This document shows positions 52,950 through 64,000 of a stretch of 64,000 nt of DNA, piece by piece. The stretch's first letter is position 1, and every line of letters starts with the position of its first letter. Made by a program: the position numbers and the translations under genes. Source of the stretch: Haematobia irritans (lineage: Eukaryota; Arthropoda; Insecta; Diptera; Muscidae). The stretch is from the NCBI RefSeq assembly GCF_050003625.1, contig NC_134401.1, forward strand, positions 93,846,852 to 93,910,851. The letters are read 5' to 3'. A model generated the notes under the pieces. That model was not told the origin of the DNA and did not search any database. It worked only from the letters and a program-made list of their open reading frames with translations.

Positions 52950-53860
52950 CCCGCATTTAACAGCTAAGACAATGTGATCCAATAAAATCTGCTTGTCTTC
53001 TACAACCAAAATTCAAGCAATAATGTTTGATCTACCTTTAGCATTGGCAAGATTTTCACATGACCTATCTCGCTCTCTCTCGCTCTTCGATGTGCTAGAT
53101 GGATGTCTGCGTGACTGGTTTTGAGATGGCCACGTTTTCTTTGGTACTTTAGGGAATTATGGGAATTTCCTTTCTTCTGCTAAATCCACCGCCTTGGACG
53201 TTGGGGTGGGAAGGACGGTTAAAGATCAGGCCATAGCTTTGCAAACGTGATGTGAGTACATTTCGATATGAGTTGCTATGTAACCAATAGTGGTGATGTT
53301 GTGTTCTCTTACAAGCTTCCACTTCCTAGCCACTTTTGTCCACGGGAACTTGAAACCTGTTTATGCGACACTCGCTAGGAGCAAACAAAGTTATTTTAAT
53401 GAAATTAGAAAAACTCCCCAGAGCCTTTTCAATGGCCTGTCAACATCCTACAAGTTTCCACACTTCTCAAAGGGACTCTGGCCAAGAACAAGTGTTAGCT
53501 GTTAGTGGACATGTTAGTGTTTTGATCACTGTATTCAGTGATAGAGCGGCATATATTCTTTCAAGTCCTTATTAGCCTATGCAAAAAAACAACACGAAAT
53601 AATTCAAGATAAAATTAATTTCTTTGGATCTTTAGAAACAGGATTATGCAACTTGGATACTTACTAAATATCTTACTTCCTTTAAATGCCATCATAGAAG
53701 AAATTTTGAATTAAAATAAAGTGGTAAAGTTTATTATACTGGAAAAAAATAGAACATCTAATCCAGGAATCGGCATCAGTGTGGAACACAAGCGTGACGT
53801 CCTCTATTTTGCCGGAGCGGAAGCGGAATTTTTACAAATTAAAACGGAGCGTTTTTAAGC
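52950..53860. other. unique-looking spacer, no gene seen
   Basis: Includes a CGCTCTCTCTCGCTCTTCG tract at about 53070. Frames of about 70 codons at 53290-53575 overlap each other in two frames and show no domain. From about 53580 the sequence becomes AT-rich. Confidence 0.5.
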
Positions 53861-53865
53861 CAAAA

Positions 53866-54077
53866 AAAAACACTACTCCTACTAGCATTACTAAGAGGAA
53901 ATAATCCACCACTGAAAACTTTTCGGTGTTCGGTCAAAACTGGGATTAAAAACACTACTCCTACTAGCATTACTAAGAGGAAATAATCCACCACTGAAAA
54001 CTTTTCGTTCAAAACTGGGATTAAACCCAGGACCTTTGGTATGCAATTCGGACATATTAACCATTGCAGCATAGCTT
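53866..54077 (-). mobile_element. SINE family K, head-only copy 4 with 82-bp duplication
   Basis: On the minus strand a tRNA-like head (GCAATGGTTAATATG; box B-like GGGTTTAATCCC) is followed by the start of the body (CAGTGGTGGATTATTTCC). The head/body junction is present twice in tandem (CACTACTCCTACTAGCATTA at 53871 and 53953), the second copy lacking about 10 bp. The LINE-like tail is missing. Confidence 0.6.
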
Positions 54078-54186
54078 GAAGTCGAGCCTGAATATGAAAA
54101 TTTAGGTTGGCGTTAAAACTTTTTTAATGTAAGAACCTAAATTAAAATTTGTTTCCTAGAATCAAGTGCGCAAAACTGAAATTATA

Positions 54187-55217
54187 CAAGTACATACGCC
54201 CGTAAGTTCGGCCAGGCTGAATCTTATGTACCCTCCGCCATGGATTGCGTAGAAACTTTCCAACGAAAGACTGTCATCCAAAATCGAATTACTTGGGTTG
54301 CGGTAACACTTGCCGATAGCAAGGTTCTTAAAACTTTTTAACACCGTCTTCTAAATTGTAAGTTAGTCCATACGTGGTATATAGTAGACAAAAAAGGTAT
54401 GTATAGGTAAGTCTACAAATAATTACGAATCGATATGGACTTTTGCACGGTACGTGGAGAGCCAGAATTGAAATATGGGGGTCGCTTATATGGGGGCTAT
54501 TTAGAATTATGAACTTGATATGGACCAAATTTTGTGTGATTGGGAATCGATTTATCTGAGGGCTATATATATATAACTATAGACCGATACGTACCTAGTT
54601 ATGTATGATTGTTAACGGCCATATACTAGCACAATGTACCAAATTTCAACTGACTCTAATGAATCTGATGGATCGTTTGAAATAACATATACTACCACCA
54701 CGTACCAAATTTCTGGTTGAAATTTTGCGGATGAATTTTGCTCTTCCAAGAGGCTCCGGAGGTCTAATCTGGTGATCGGTTTTTATGGGGGTTATATATA
54801 ATTATGGACCGATGTGGACCAATTTTTGCATGGTTGTTAGAGACCATATACTAACACCATGTACCAAATTTCAGCCGGGTCGGATGATATTTGCTTCTCT
54901 TAGAGGATTCGCAAGCCAAATTTGGGGGTCGGTTTATATGGGGGCTATACGTAAAAGTGGTCCGATATGGCCCATTTGCAATACCATACGACCTACGTCA
55001 ATAACAACTACTTGTGCCAAGTTTCAAGTCGATAGCTTGTTTCGTTCGGAAGTTAGCGTGATTTCAACAGACGGAAGGACGGACATGCTCAAATCGACTC
55101 AGAATTTCACCACGACCCAGAATATATATACTTTATGGGGTCTTAGAGCAATATTTCGATGTGTTACAAACGGAATGACAAAGTTAATATACCCCCCATC
55201 CTATGGTGGAGGGTATA
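54187..55217 (-). mobile_element. DINE-1-like element A10 (short, both termini present)
   Basis: The 3' end is CAAGTACATACGCCCGTAAG and the 5' end CCCATCCTATGGTGGAGGGTATA. Few internal repeats remain (about 54780 and 54933) and the minisatellite block is absent. The sequence beyond its 5' end (CCTTACTTTAATTCTCCGC, then GGAACCGGGCATGC) also occurs beyond A7 (28865-28952). Confidence 0.75.
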
Positions 55218-55307
55218 AAAAAGAGCATTGTGTCATAAAATTATCCTTACTTTAATTCTCCGCTTCTATGGAACCGGGCATGCTTTTTTTCAATGTATGA
55301 AACTATT

Positions 55308-55473
55308 TTTATACCCTCCACCATAGGTTTCACCGCAATATGCTTATACTTAGATCATCTCCAATGAATTTTACATGGACTTGTCATAGCACGGAAGTAC
55401 TTCGTTTTTGGGACCTTTACATTGCTTTAGAAGCTGTGCCTTGGAAGCCCATTTGAATGAAGAAATTAAAAAA
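55308..55473. other. spacer with a DINE 5'-end scrap
   Basis: A TATACCCTCCACCATAGG 5' terminus of family A at about 55312-55330 is cut off and followed by unrelated sequence. Nothing else is recognised up to DINE B2. Confidence 0.45.
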
Positions 55474-57001
55474 CAAGTAAGGAAAGTCTAAAGTCGGGCG
55501 GGGCCGACTATACTATACCCTGCACCACTTTGTAGATCTAAATTTTCGATACCATATCACATCCGTCAAATGTGTTGGGGGCTATATATAAAGGTTTGTC
55601 CCAAATACATACATTTAAGTATCACTCGATTTGGACAGAATTTGATAGACTTCTACAAAATCTATAGACTCAAAATTTAAGTCGGCTAATGCACTAGGTT
55701 GGAACACAATGTTAGTAAAAAAATATGGGAAACATTTCAATCTGAAGCAATTTTAAGGAAACTTCGCAAAAGTTTATTTATGATTTATCGCTCGATATAT
55801 ATGTATTAGAAGTTTAGGAAAATTAGAGTCTTTTTTACAACTTTTCGACGAAGCAGTGGCGATTTTACAAGGAAAATGTTGATATTTTGACCATTTTTGT
55901 CGAAATCAGAAAAACATATATATGGGAGCTATATCTAAATCTGACCCGATTTCAACCAAATTTGGCACGCATAGCAACAATGCTAATTCTACTCCCTGTG
56001 CAAAATTTCAACTAATCGGAGTTAAAAATTGGCCTCTGTGGTCATATGAGTGTAAATCGGGCGAAAGCTATATATGGGAGATATATCTAAATCTGAACCC
56101 ATTTCAACCAAATTTGGCACGCATAGCAACAATGCTAATTCTACTCCCTGTGCAAAATTTCAACTAAATCGGAACAAAAAATTGGCCTCTGTGGTCATAT
56201 GAGTGTAAATCGGGAGAAAGCTATATATGGGAGATATATCCAAATCTGAACCGATTTCAACAAAATTTGGCACGCATAGTTTCAATGCTAATTCTACTCC
56301 CTGTGCAAAATTTCAACTAAATCGGAGTTAAAAATTGGCCTCTGTGGTCATATGAGTGTAAATCGGGCGAAAGCTATATATGGGAGATATATCCAAATCT
56401 GAACCGATTTCAACCAAATTTGGCACGCATAGTTACAATGCTAATTCTACTCCCTGTGCAAAATTTCAACCAAATCGGAGTTAAAAATTGGCCTCTTTCG
56501 GCAAATGAGTGTAAATCGGGCGAAAGCTATATATGAGAGCTATATCTAAATCTGAACCGATTTGGCTGGTATTTTGCAAGTTTTTCGAGACCCATAAAAT
56601 ATTCGGATGTACGGAATTTGAGGAAGATCGGTTGATATACACGCCAATTATGACCAGATCGGTGAAAAATATATATGGCAGCTATATCTAAATCTGAACC
56701 GATTTTTTCCAAAATCAATAGGGATCGTCTTTGAGCCGAAACAGGACCCTATACCAAATTTTAGGACGATCGGACTAAAACTGCGAGCTGTACTTTTCAC
56801 ACAAAAATACATCAACAGACAGACAGACAGACGGACAGACAGACGGACAGACAGACAGACGGACATCGCTAAATCGACTCAGAATTTAATTCTAAGCCGA
56901 TCCGTATACTAAAAGGTTGGTCTATGATTACTCCTTCTTGGCGTTACATACAAATGCACAAACTTATTATACCCTGTACCACAGTAGTGGTGAAGGGTAT
57001 A
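55474..57001 (-). mobile_element. DINE-1-like element, family B (copy B2)
   Basis: The 3' end is CAAGTAAGGAAAGTCTAAAG with the hairpin AGTCGGGCGGGGCCGACT; the 5' end is ACCCTGTACCACAGTAGTGG...GGGTATA (57001). Internal repeats of about 150 bp (GCTATATATGGGAGATATAT) lie at about 55920-56540. A long GACAGACAGACGGACAG microsatellite follows (56815-56864). It has no coding capacity. Confidence 0.85.
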
Positions 57002-57766
57002 AATATGGGAAACATTTAAATCTGAAGCAATTTTAAGGAAACTTCGCAAAACTTTATTTATGATTTATCGCTCGATATATATGTATTAGAAGTTTAGGAA
57101 AATTAGAGTCATTTTTAAAACTTTTCGACTAAGCAGTGGCGATTTTACAAGGAAAATGTTGGTATTTTGACCATTTTTGTCGAAATCAGAAAAACATATA
57201 TATGGGAGCTATATCTAAATCTGAACCGATTCCAACCAAATTTGGCACGCATAGCTACAATGCTAATTCTACTCCCTGTGCAAAATTTCAACTAAATCGG
57301 AGTAAAAAATTGGCCTCTGTGGTCATATGAGTGTAAATCGGGCGAAAGCTATATATGTGAGCTATATCTAAATCTGAAGCGATTTAAACCAAATTTGGCA
57401 CGCATAGCTACAATGCTAATTCTACTCCCTGTGCAAAATTTCAACCAAATTGGAGTAAAACTCTGGCTTCTGGGACCGTATTAGTCCATATCGGGGGAAA
57501 GATATATATGGGAGCTATATCTAAATCTGAACCGATTTCAATCAAATTTACCAAACATTAGTAGAATGTCAATTCTACTCTTTATGCGAAATTTCACCAA
57601 AATCGGTAGTAACAGACAGACAGACGGACATCGCTAAATCGACTCAGAATTTAATTCTAAGACGATCGGTATACTAAACGATGGGTCTCATACTTTTCCT
57701 TCTTGGCGTTACATGCAAATGCACAAACTTATTATACCCTGTACCACAGTAGTGGTGAAGGGCATA
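57002..57766 (-). mobile_element. second, 3'-truncated family B copy joined to B2
   Basis: It starts inside the family B sequence (AAATATGGGAAACATTTAAA) and proceeds through the same blocks to a second 5' end, ACCCTGTACCACAGTAGTGG...GGGCATA (57766). The 3' hairpin is absent. The junction at 57001/57002 makes a head-to-tail partial dimer with B2. Confidence 0.75.
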
Positions 57767-57809
57767 AAAAGAAAAAAACAAAAAAAAAAATTACGCCGAT
57801 TTCACTTTT

Positions 57810-58195
57810 TATACCATCCACCATATTCTGGGTTGTGGTGAAATTCTGAGTCGATCTATTTTAAGCATGTCCGTCCGTCCATCTGTTGAAATCACGCTAA
57901 CTTCCGAACGAAACAAGCTATCGACTTGAAACTTGGCACAAGTAGTTGTTATTGATGTAGGTCGGATGGTATTGCAAATGGGCCATATCGATCCAAGTTT
58001 ACGTATGGCCCCCATATAAAGGGACCCTCAGATTTGGCTTGCGGAGCCTCTAAGAGAAGCATATTTCAGCCGATCCGGCTGAAATTTGGTACAAGGTGTT
58101 AGTATATGGTCTCAAACAACCGTGACAGAATTGGTCCATATCGGTCCATAATTATATATATAGCCGCCATATAAACCGTTCTCCAGAACCGGAGT
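57810..58195 (+). mobile_element. DINE-1-like element A11, 5' fragment
   Basis: ATACCATCCACCATATTCTG begins it with a deletion in the 5' block. GTCCGTCCGTCCATCTGTTG, TAACTTCCGAACGAAAC and two internal repeats follow, and it breaks off at TCTCCAGAACC. A small further piece (ATATATACCACGTATGGACT) lies at about 58253. Confidence 0.65.
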
Positions 58196-58289
58196 TTATT
58201 CTTCCTATAAAACAGTTTACTTTTTTTTGGCGAATAGAAAATTTTGTTGATTTAATATATACCACGTATGGACTTACTTACAATTTAGA

Positions 58290-58545
58290 AGAAAAATCTA
58301 AAAATGTTATAAAAATTATTTATTTGGCGAAATATTACAAAATTTTTTAATTCACATCCAAAACACTGCATTCGAATCACACCTTAAGAAGTGATGCAAA
58401 TTCAGTGCAACGGCTGTTGAAGTGGCGGACATCCGTCCTATGACAAGCCCATGTTAAATTTATCGCTTCTGAGCCATTTTTGAACCACTTCCGTATCCAA
58501 AAAGAAAATGTTCACTACTTTTTTAAGCGACTCTGGGATACTCAG
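58290..58545. mobile_element. fragment of repeat family L
   Basis: Matches 27460-27700 closely: AAGTGATGCAAATTCAGTGC, ATGACAAGCCCATGTTAAAT, CACTTCCGTATCCAAAAAG. Non-coding. The two copies show that family L is older than, or independent of, the hAT-like MITE at 27034. Confidence 0.6.
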
Positions 58546-59975
58546 CCATAAACACCATTGAACACAAAGCGTAATACTCGTAACTTGGCAAAAACCTTCA
58601 AAATGTTTTTCCTGAGTTCCACGCAAGCCATGGTGGAAGGTACTTAAGGTGCAGCCAGGCCAAGCTTTTAGCTTGGTATATGTTTTTCAAAGTTTTTTTT
58701 TTGACTCTTATAATTTTATAATATTAATAAATTTTCAAAAAATATTCCAATACATCTACATCTACACCTACTGTCTCAACAAGTATTAGCACTTGTTGGG
58801 GGCAATATCTTAACTAAGTCAAAAAATATTTTGATTGGTTGTATTAGCAGTAGCTAGTGAATGGTTTGGAAAATTATCCAGACATCTGCTTCATTCACTA
58901 TCTTGGAGTAGTAGTTAGTTAGTGCTGCTGCCATTGCAATTGAAACACATTCATTAGTTTGCCTTTCTATCTACTGGACTGGCCGTAGTTTATCTCCTTT
59001 ATTCCTTGGCAGTCATTCTGGTTTGAATGTGACATTTTAACCGTTTGACGAATGTGTTTTGTCGTCGGCCGCACTTCAAAGACATTCTGGACGCAAAATA
59101 ATCAACAGCAACCGCAACAAAACTGAAATGTTTTGCAAGCCATCTAAAGCTTCCGCCAAAAGAGACTGTCAGAAAATAGCTGGAGCGGCTGTAGTCTGAA
59201 CGGAGGTTTAGGACAATGTAAGGTATAAAAGAAATCGACTCAAAATGTAGCAATTGTGGGTATTTGTTCATTTGCTGCCGACAACACTGACACTGACTAC
59301 GGCACCAGGGCCTTAGTACTCTGAGTAGCGAATAAAGTCAAAGTAAGAAGTCTGTCATAAGCCATAGAATCGAGTTCTATGTCTTCGACCGCAATTATTG
59401 GCATTTGAAGAATTTCTACAACATTGAATGACCAGCTGACGCATCCATAGTCACTTGGTCGACCTTTTGGTTTCGCAGTTGAGCCGCGGTTTTAGTGAAT
59501 TTCAACCAAAAATTGTTTCATGGTTTTTAGGCTAAGGTCGGATGATGTTACCATAGTTTTAATTTCACCACAGACAATATCTACCTAGAACATGCACTTG
59601 AAGTTTTCTCTCACAGTATGGGGTCATTGCTATCAAAGCTTCTTATATGGCTAATTAAGCAAATGAGATTATAAAGAGGTCATAGATATCAATCGAGAAC
59701 GAAAAAGTTATGGAAACGAGAAGTAAATGAAACTCATTTATACCCTGTTCCTGTATATCGAACGAAAGCTTTCGTCTTCCAAATGAAAGAAAATTGATTT
59801 TGGTTCCTCTATTTCAAAAGACAAGTCACTTCATATTTTGTTGTGGAGTAATAAACAAGCATATACAATATGTGTCAAGAAAACAGTAAAAACATTGTTA
59901 ATATTTGAATGAATTCTAAGGCCAAAAATATTAAAATACTCATTTTGGACAGAGATGGTCTGTATCAAATATTTT
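58546..59975. other. unique-looking spacer between inverted DINEs, no gene seen
   Basis: A decayed family A 3' end (GCCATGGTGGAAGGTAC...CAGCCAGGCCAAGC) lies at about 58628-58668. The remainder (58740-59970) is less repetitive, with frames up to 90 codons lacking domains. It is flanked by family B copies facing away from each other. Confidence 0.5.
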
Positions 59976-61764
59976 TATACCCTTCACCACTACTGTGGTA
60001 CAGGGTATAATAAGTTTGTGCATTTGTATGTAACGCCAAGAAGGAGTAATCATAGACCAACCTTTTAGTATACGGATCGGCTTAGAATTAAATTCTGAGT
60101 CGATTTAGCGATGTCCGTCTGTCTGTCTGTTGATGTATTTTTGTGTGCAAAGTACAGCTCGCAGTTTTAGTCCGATTGTCCTAAAATTTGGTATAGGCTC
60201 CTGTTTCGGCTCAAAGACGATCCCTATTGATTTTGGAAAAAAACGGTTCAGATTTAGATATATCTGCCATATATATTTTTCACCGATCTGGTCATAATGG
60301 GCGTGTATATCAACCGATCGTACATCCGAAACTTTTATGGGTCTCGAAAAACTTGCACAATATCAGCCAAATCGGTTCAGATTTAGATATAGCTCCCATA
60401 TATAGCTTTCGCCCGATTTACACTCATTTGCCCACAGAGGCCAATTTTTAACTCCGATTTAGTTGAAATTTTGCACAGGGAGTATAATTAGCATTGTAAC
60501 TATGCGTTCCAAATTTGGTTGAAATCGGTTCAGATTTGGATATATCTCCCATATATAGCTTTCGCCCGATTTACACCCATATGACCACAGAGGCCAATTT
60601 TTAACTCCGATTTAGTTGAAATTTTGCACAGGGAGTAGAATTAGCATTGCTACTATGCGTGTCAAATTTGGGTGAAATCGGTTCAGATTTGGATATATCT
60701 CCCATATATAGCTTTCGCCCGATTTACACCCATTTGACCACAGAGGGCAATTTTTTGCTCCGAGTTAGTTGAAATTTTGCACAGGGAGTAGAATTAGCAT
60801 TGTTACTATGCGTGTCAAATTTGGTTGAAATCGGTTCAGATTTAGATATATCTCCCATATATAGCTTTCGCCCGATTTACACTCATATGACCACAGAGGC
60901 CAATTTTTAACTCCGATTTAGTAGAAATTTTGCACAGAGAGTAGAACTAGCATTGTTGCTATGCGTGCCAAATTTGGTTGAAATCGGTTCAGATTTGGAT
61001 ATATCTCCCATATATAGCTTTCGTCCGATTTACACCCATATGACCACAGAGGCCAATTTTTAACTCCGATTTAGTAGAAATTTTGCACAGAGAGTAGAAC
61101 TAGCATTGTTGCTATGCGTGCCAAATTTGGTTGAAATCGGTTCAGATTTAGATATATCTCCCATATATAGCTTTCGCCCGATTTACACTCATATGACCAT
61201 AGAGGCCAATTTTTAACTCCGATTTAGTTGAAATTTTGCACAGAGAGTAGAATTAGCATTGTTGCTATGCGTGCCAAATTTGGTTGAAATCGGTTCAGAT
61301 TTAGATATAGCTCCCATATATATGTTTTTCTGATTTCGACAAAAATGGTCAAAATACCAACAATTTCCTTGTAAAATCGCCACTGCTTAGTCGAAAAGTT
61401 GTAAAAATGACTCTAATTTTCCTAAACTTCTAATACATATATATCGAGCGAGAAATCATAAATAAACTTTTGCAAAGTTTCCTTTAAATTGCTTCAGATG
61501 TAAATGTTTCCCATATTTTTTACTAACATTGTGTTCCACCCTAGTGCATTAGCCGACTTAAATTTTGAGTCTATAGATTTTGTAGAAGTCTATCACATTC
61601 GGTCCAGATCGAGTGATATTTAAATGTATGTATTTGGGACAAACCTTTATATATAGCCCCCAACACATTTGACGGATGTGATATGGTATCGAAAATTTAG
61701 ATCTACAAAGTGGTGCAGGGTATAATCTAGTCGGCCCCGCCCGACTTTAGACTTTCCTTACTTG
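59976..61764 (+). mobile_element. DINE-1-like element, family B (copy B3, complete)
   Basis: The 5' end TATACCCTTCACCACTACTG pairs with GTGGTACAGGGTATA. A TGTCCGTCTGTCTGTCTG run, seven internal units marked by ATATAGCTTTCGCCCGATTT (60405, 60559, 60711, 60863, 61015, 61169) and the hairpin AGTCGGCCCCGCCCGACT (61729-61746) follow, and it ends CCTTACTTG|TT at 61764. This is the best example of family B here. Confidence 0.88.
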
Positions 61765-61979
61765 TTAGGTTTGCGACTGTCGCAAAGTTATAAACGTCGT
61801 AAACGTCACATACGCGTCGTAAATGTAGAAAATGTAACAAAAGCCGCAAACTCAAAATACTTTAGTCCCGTCAGCTAGGCAGCGAATTCGATGATATCCA
61901 AGACGATGGTATGTGCGAAGAAGTGCAATTCTTAGGAATGTTCACAATTTTCGGTTTTAGTCCCCGCATTTTCCCTATT

Positions 61980-62120
61980 GCCTTTTGCAATAGGGATTTT
62001 CTCGTCCTTTCTTAGCTTTAAGTTCAGTCTCCTGTCCAATATAACCCCAAGGTATTTTGCACACTCACCAACGGGAATTTCGATACCACCTAAGAAAATA
62101 GGCTTGACCATAGGAAAATT
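61980..62120 (-). pseudogene. short LINE fragment
   Basis: On the minus strand it matches the LINE around 50840-50985 (GGTGAGTGTGCAAAATACC, GACAGGAGACTGAACTTAAAG), the post-RT region also present in the 14874-15495 fragment. It ends in CTATTGCAAAAGGCAATAGG, a small local inversion. It is about 140 bp and heavily decayed. Confidence 0.65.
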
Positions 62121-62309
62121 TTCACAAATTTCTGCAGAAACTCACATCGAATGCTGTCAAACTAAACAGTAAGTTTACGACTTTTGCGACATACGTATTA
62201 TACCGTCGCAAATGTATGTCGCAAACGTCACAGTTTGTGACAGGCCAACCCTGATTTTGGATAATCCATGTATGAGATTATCCAAAAACGTACTTGGTAT
62301 ACAATGTAC

Positions 62310-62880
62310 AAATAATGTTGAAGAAATTATTCACTTTTATATTTTTTTTTAAATTTTACCTGTCGCCTGCACGGAGAATCGAACCGAGGACCATACAGTT
62401 TGTAAGCCAACACACAATCCACTGGACTACGTAGCTGTTATAGTCACCAGTAGATACTTATCGTTATAAGTTACATTTATATAGCATAGTTTGCAGCGCC
62501 CACGAGCCCATGCAAACATGACATTATTTAACAGAAACATACATTTGTTTGCCACGTGGAGCAGTGGTTAGCATGTCTGCCTTGCATGCAAAGGGTCGTG
62601 GGTTCAATCCCTGCTCCGACCGAACACTTTTTTTTTAATTTACACATATATATCTATACTATATTAAATTTTTTATAATGAAACTTCGAAATGTGGGTTA
62701 TTAAAGATTCATAGTCAGTAACAGTGCTTGATATAAACGAAATTGAAAGATTTTTGGATAAAATATTATTTTTTTTTTTTTGCAAAAATAACAATTTTGT
62801 AACGAAAAACTGTTTTTGGTACAAAACTTTAAATTTTGGAAGGTATTCAAAAACTCTAACAAAAGAAGAACGTGGAGTCG
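62310..62880. mobile_element. element M interior, copy 3 (TIRs lost)
   Basis: A minus-strand tRNA-like module at 62359-62436 (box B-like GGTTCGATTCTCCGTGC) and a plus-strand one at 62551-62622 (GCAGTGGTTAGCATGTC; box B GGTTCAATCCC) are separated by a 114-bp core. The plus-strand module is followed by a T-run (62628-62636). Both side arms match element M at 39108-40014 (ATACAATGTA at the left; AACTCTAACAAAAGAA at the right), but the terminal CACGCAAA repeats are not found. Confidence 0.65.
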
Positions 62881-62899
62881 AGTATAAACATACATAAAT

Positions 62900-63992
62900 A
62901 ATTTTATAATATAAACATAAATTTAGTTAGGCGTGAACAGTTTTTTACTAGCATTTAACACCATCGCTCTAAAATGCCTTTTATTTTTCTTTAATAATTC
63001 ATTTTAAAGAAAATAAACTTTTTAAATTGTTTTAGCTGCAAAACTCGAACTTAATGCCCGCTTTTATATTTGAAGGTGTCCGTCAACTCCTCGTGGACTA
63101 CTTATTAATAAAGAGGAACTAAACTTTGTTTTTATACATTTTACTGTGTAATTTTTCACTATTTCCTCCTTATTTCATTTTAATGTCCCAACTCTAAAAA
63201 GAGTATAGTGCCCTTTCGTTATTTTTATGAAGACCCCTGATTTCTTTTAACGAACCAAGAAAAAAATTGTGCCCATAATGCCAAGATGATAAACAAAACA
63301 CATGTCCACACATACATAAAATGCTGCTTTCAAGGCGAAAACATATGCTGTTTGTTTTTCAAATGTCTATTCTCTTGGTTCCGAATGTCTATTCTCTTTA
63401 TTCAAATTTAATAATATTTAGACTTAAGCATATCAAATGTTTGGCCTTATCATAAAACAGTTTTCCGAAACAACATACAAGCGGTTTCACAGAAATTGTT
63501 CTCTTTTGATTCTTTCATTGTGTTATGTTGATATCTTTCGTCAACTCTCCCGGTTTCCATCTCTATTTCGTTCTCTATACTCTCTCTGTCGCTTTGAATA
63601 AAATATCACAATATATGTATGTTTAGTCGAAATTTGTAAATTTATATATGTTTGCATTCACACATATGATTTTTATGAAATATTCATGCCCCAAACATAA
63701 TATATTCTAACATATTAACATAGATGTCCCAAACATTTAGTATTAGTTTAGGATCATTACATGTTTGCACTTAAATATATTGTGTTTTAAAATTGTGCCC
63801 GAAACACATTTTGTTTATATCGGAACATATGAAAAACATATTTTTCTAACAGTGTAGGAACAGAGCATTAGAGTATACACAAAAGAAGATGCTAAACAAT
63901 AAAAAATTTTAACTGATCGTTTACATCTAATTTAATTTAATAGGATATTTCAAATCCATTTAAAATATTGGAGGAGTCAAAAGACGCATACT
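62900..63992. other. AT-rich spacer, no gene seen
   Basis: Several ATATGTTTG/AACATAT-type motifs (63630-63840) and the end AACAGTGTAGG suggest a decayed MITE. CTCTCTGTCGC-type sequence lies near 63580. No coding region is seen. Confidence 0.45.
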
Positions 63993-64000
63993 TTTATACC
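63993..64000 (+). mobile_element. possible DINE 5' end cut by the window edge
   Basis: The window stops in TTTTATACC, which matches the first bases of every DINE 5' end here. Eight bases prove little, so this is only a pointer to look beyond the edge. Confidence 0.25.

Overview
This window looks like repeat-rich, intergenic chromosomal DNA of a higher fly, most likely a muscoid such as a muscid or blow fly. It is AT-rich. Its dominant repeats have the layout of Drosophila INE-1/DINE-1 elements, the non-autonomous Helentrons. A roughly 29-bp A/T-rich minisatellite recurs throughout, and the one full-length retroelement is an insect non-LTR element. The species is inference. I found no host protein-coding gene, rRNA, genuine tRNA or CRISPR array that I can support. 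The only substantial coding capacity is the LINE at 47.4-52.0 kb.

Layout. 0-11 kb: a SINE, a 3.2-kb hAT-like element with an exact 8-bp target duplication and a DINE inside it, several TA-flanked MITEs, a second SINE, and scattered minisatellite. 11.7-17.4 kb: a DINE (family A) interrupted by a DINE of family B and by a TTCGTT-repeat element with a Tc1-like transposase start, then an inactive LINE fragment and further DINE pieces. 18.5-29.8 kb: a family A DINE nested in another family A DINE, more family A copies, an inverted copy of the element M interior, and a 791-bp hAT-like MITE. 30.2-32.3 kb: a 2-kb element with CAATTAA-rich ends. 32.5-38.9 kb: a family C DINE whose 3' end is repeated in tandem and which carries a CAGTGTTGC-ended MITE (family D), itself interrupted by a 2.9-kb insertion. 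39.1-40.0 kb: element M, a TIR element holding two divergent tRNA-like modules. 41.5-52.9 kb: a long minisatellite array split by a family A DINE and by a four-level nest (array > DINE C > MITE D > LINE). 54.2-61.8 kb: more DINEs, including family B copies in inverted orientation about 2.2 kb apart. 62.0-64.0 kb: a LINE scrap and a third M interior.

How the parts work together. The LINE encodes an ORF1 with a DUF4780-like domain and an ORF2 with endonuclease, reverse transcriptase and a partly deleted RNase H; it now has two frameshifts and a deletion. tRNA-headed SINEs here share about 65 bp of 3' end with this LINE, so this LINE family is their likely source of retrotransposition machinery. 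The DINEs have no proteins of their own and would depend on a Helentron Rep/helicase elsewhere. All three DINE families carry internal tandem repeats of about 143-168 bp. The most unusual object is element M.

The sequence was read by eye. Boundaries are good to a few bases where a target duplication or terminal motif is quoted, and to tens of bases elsewhere.
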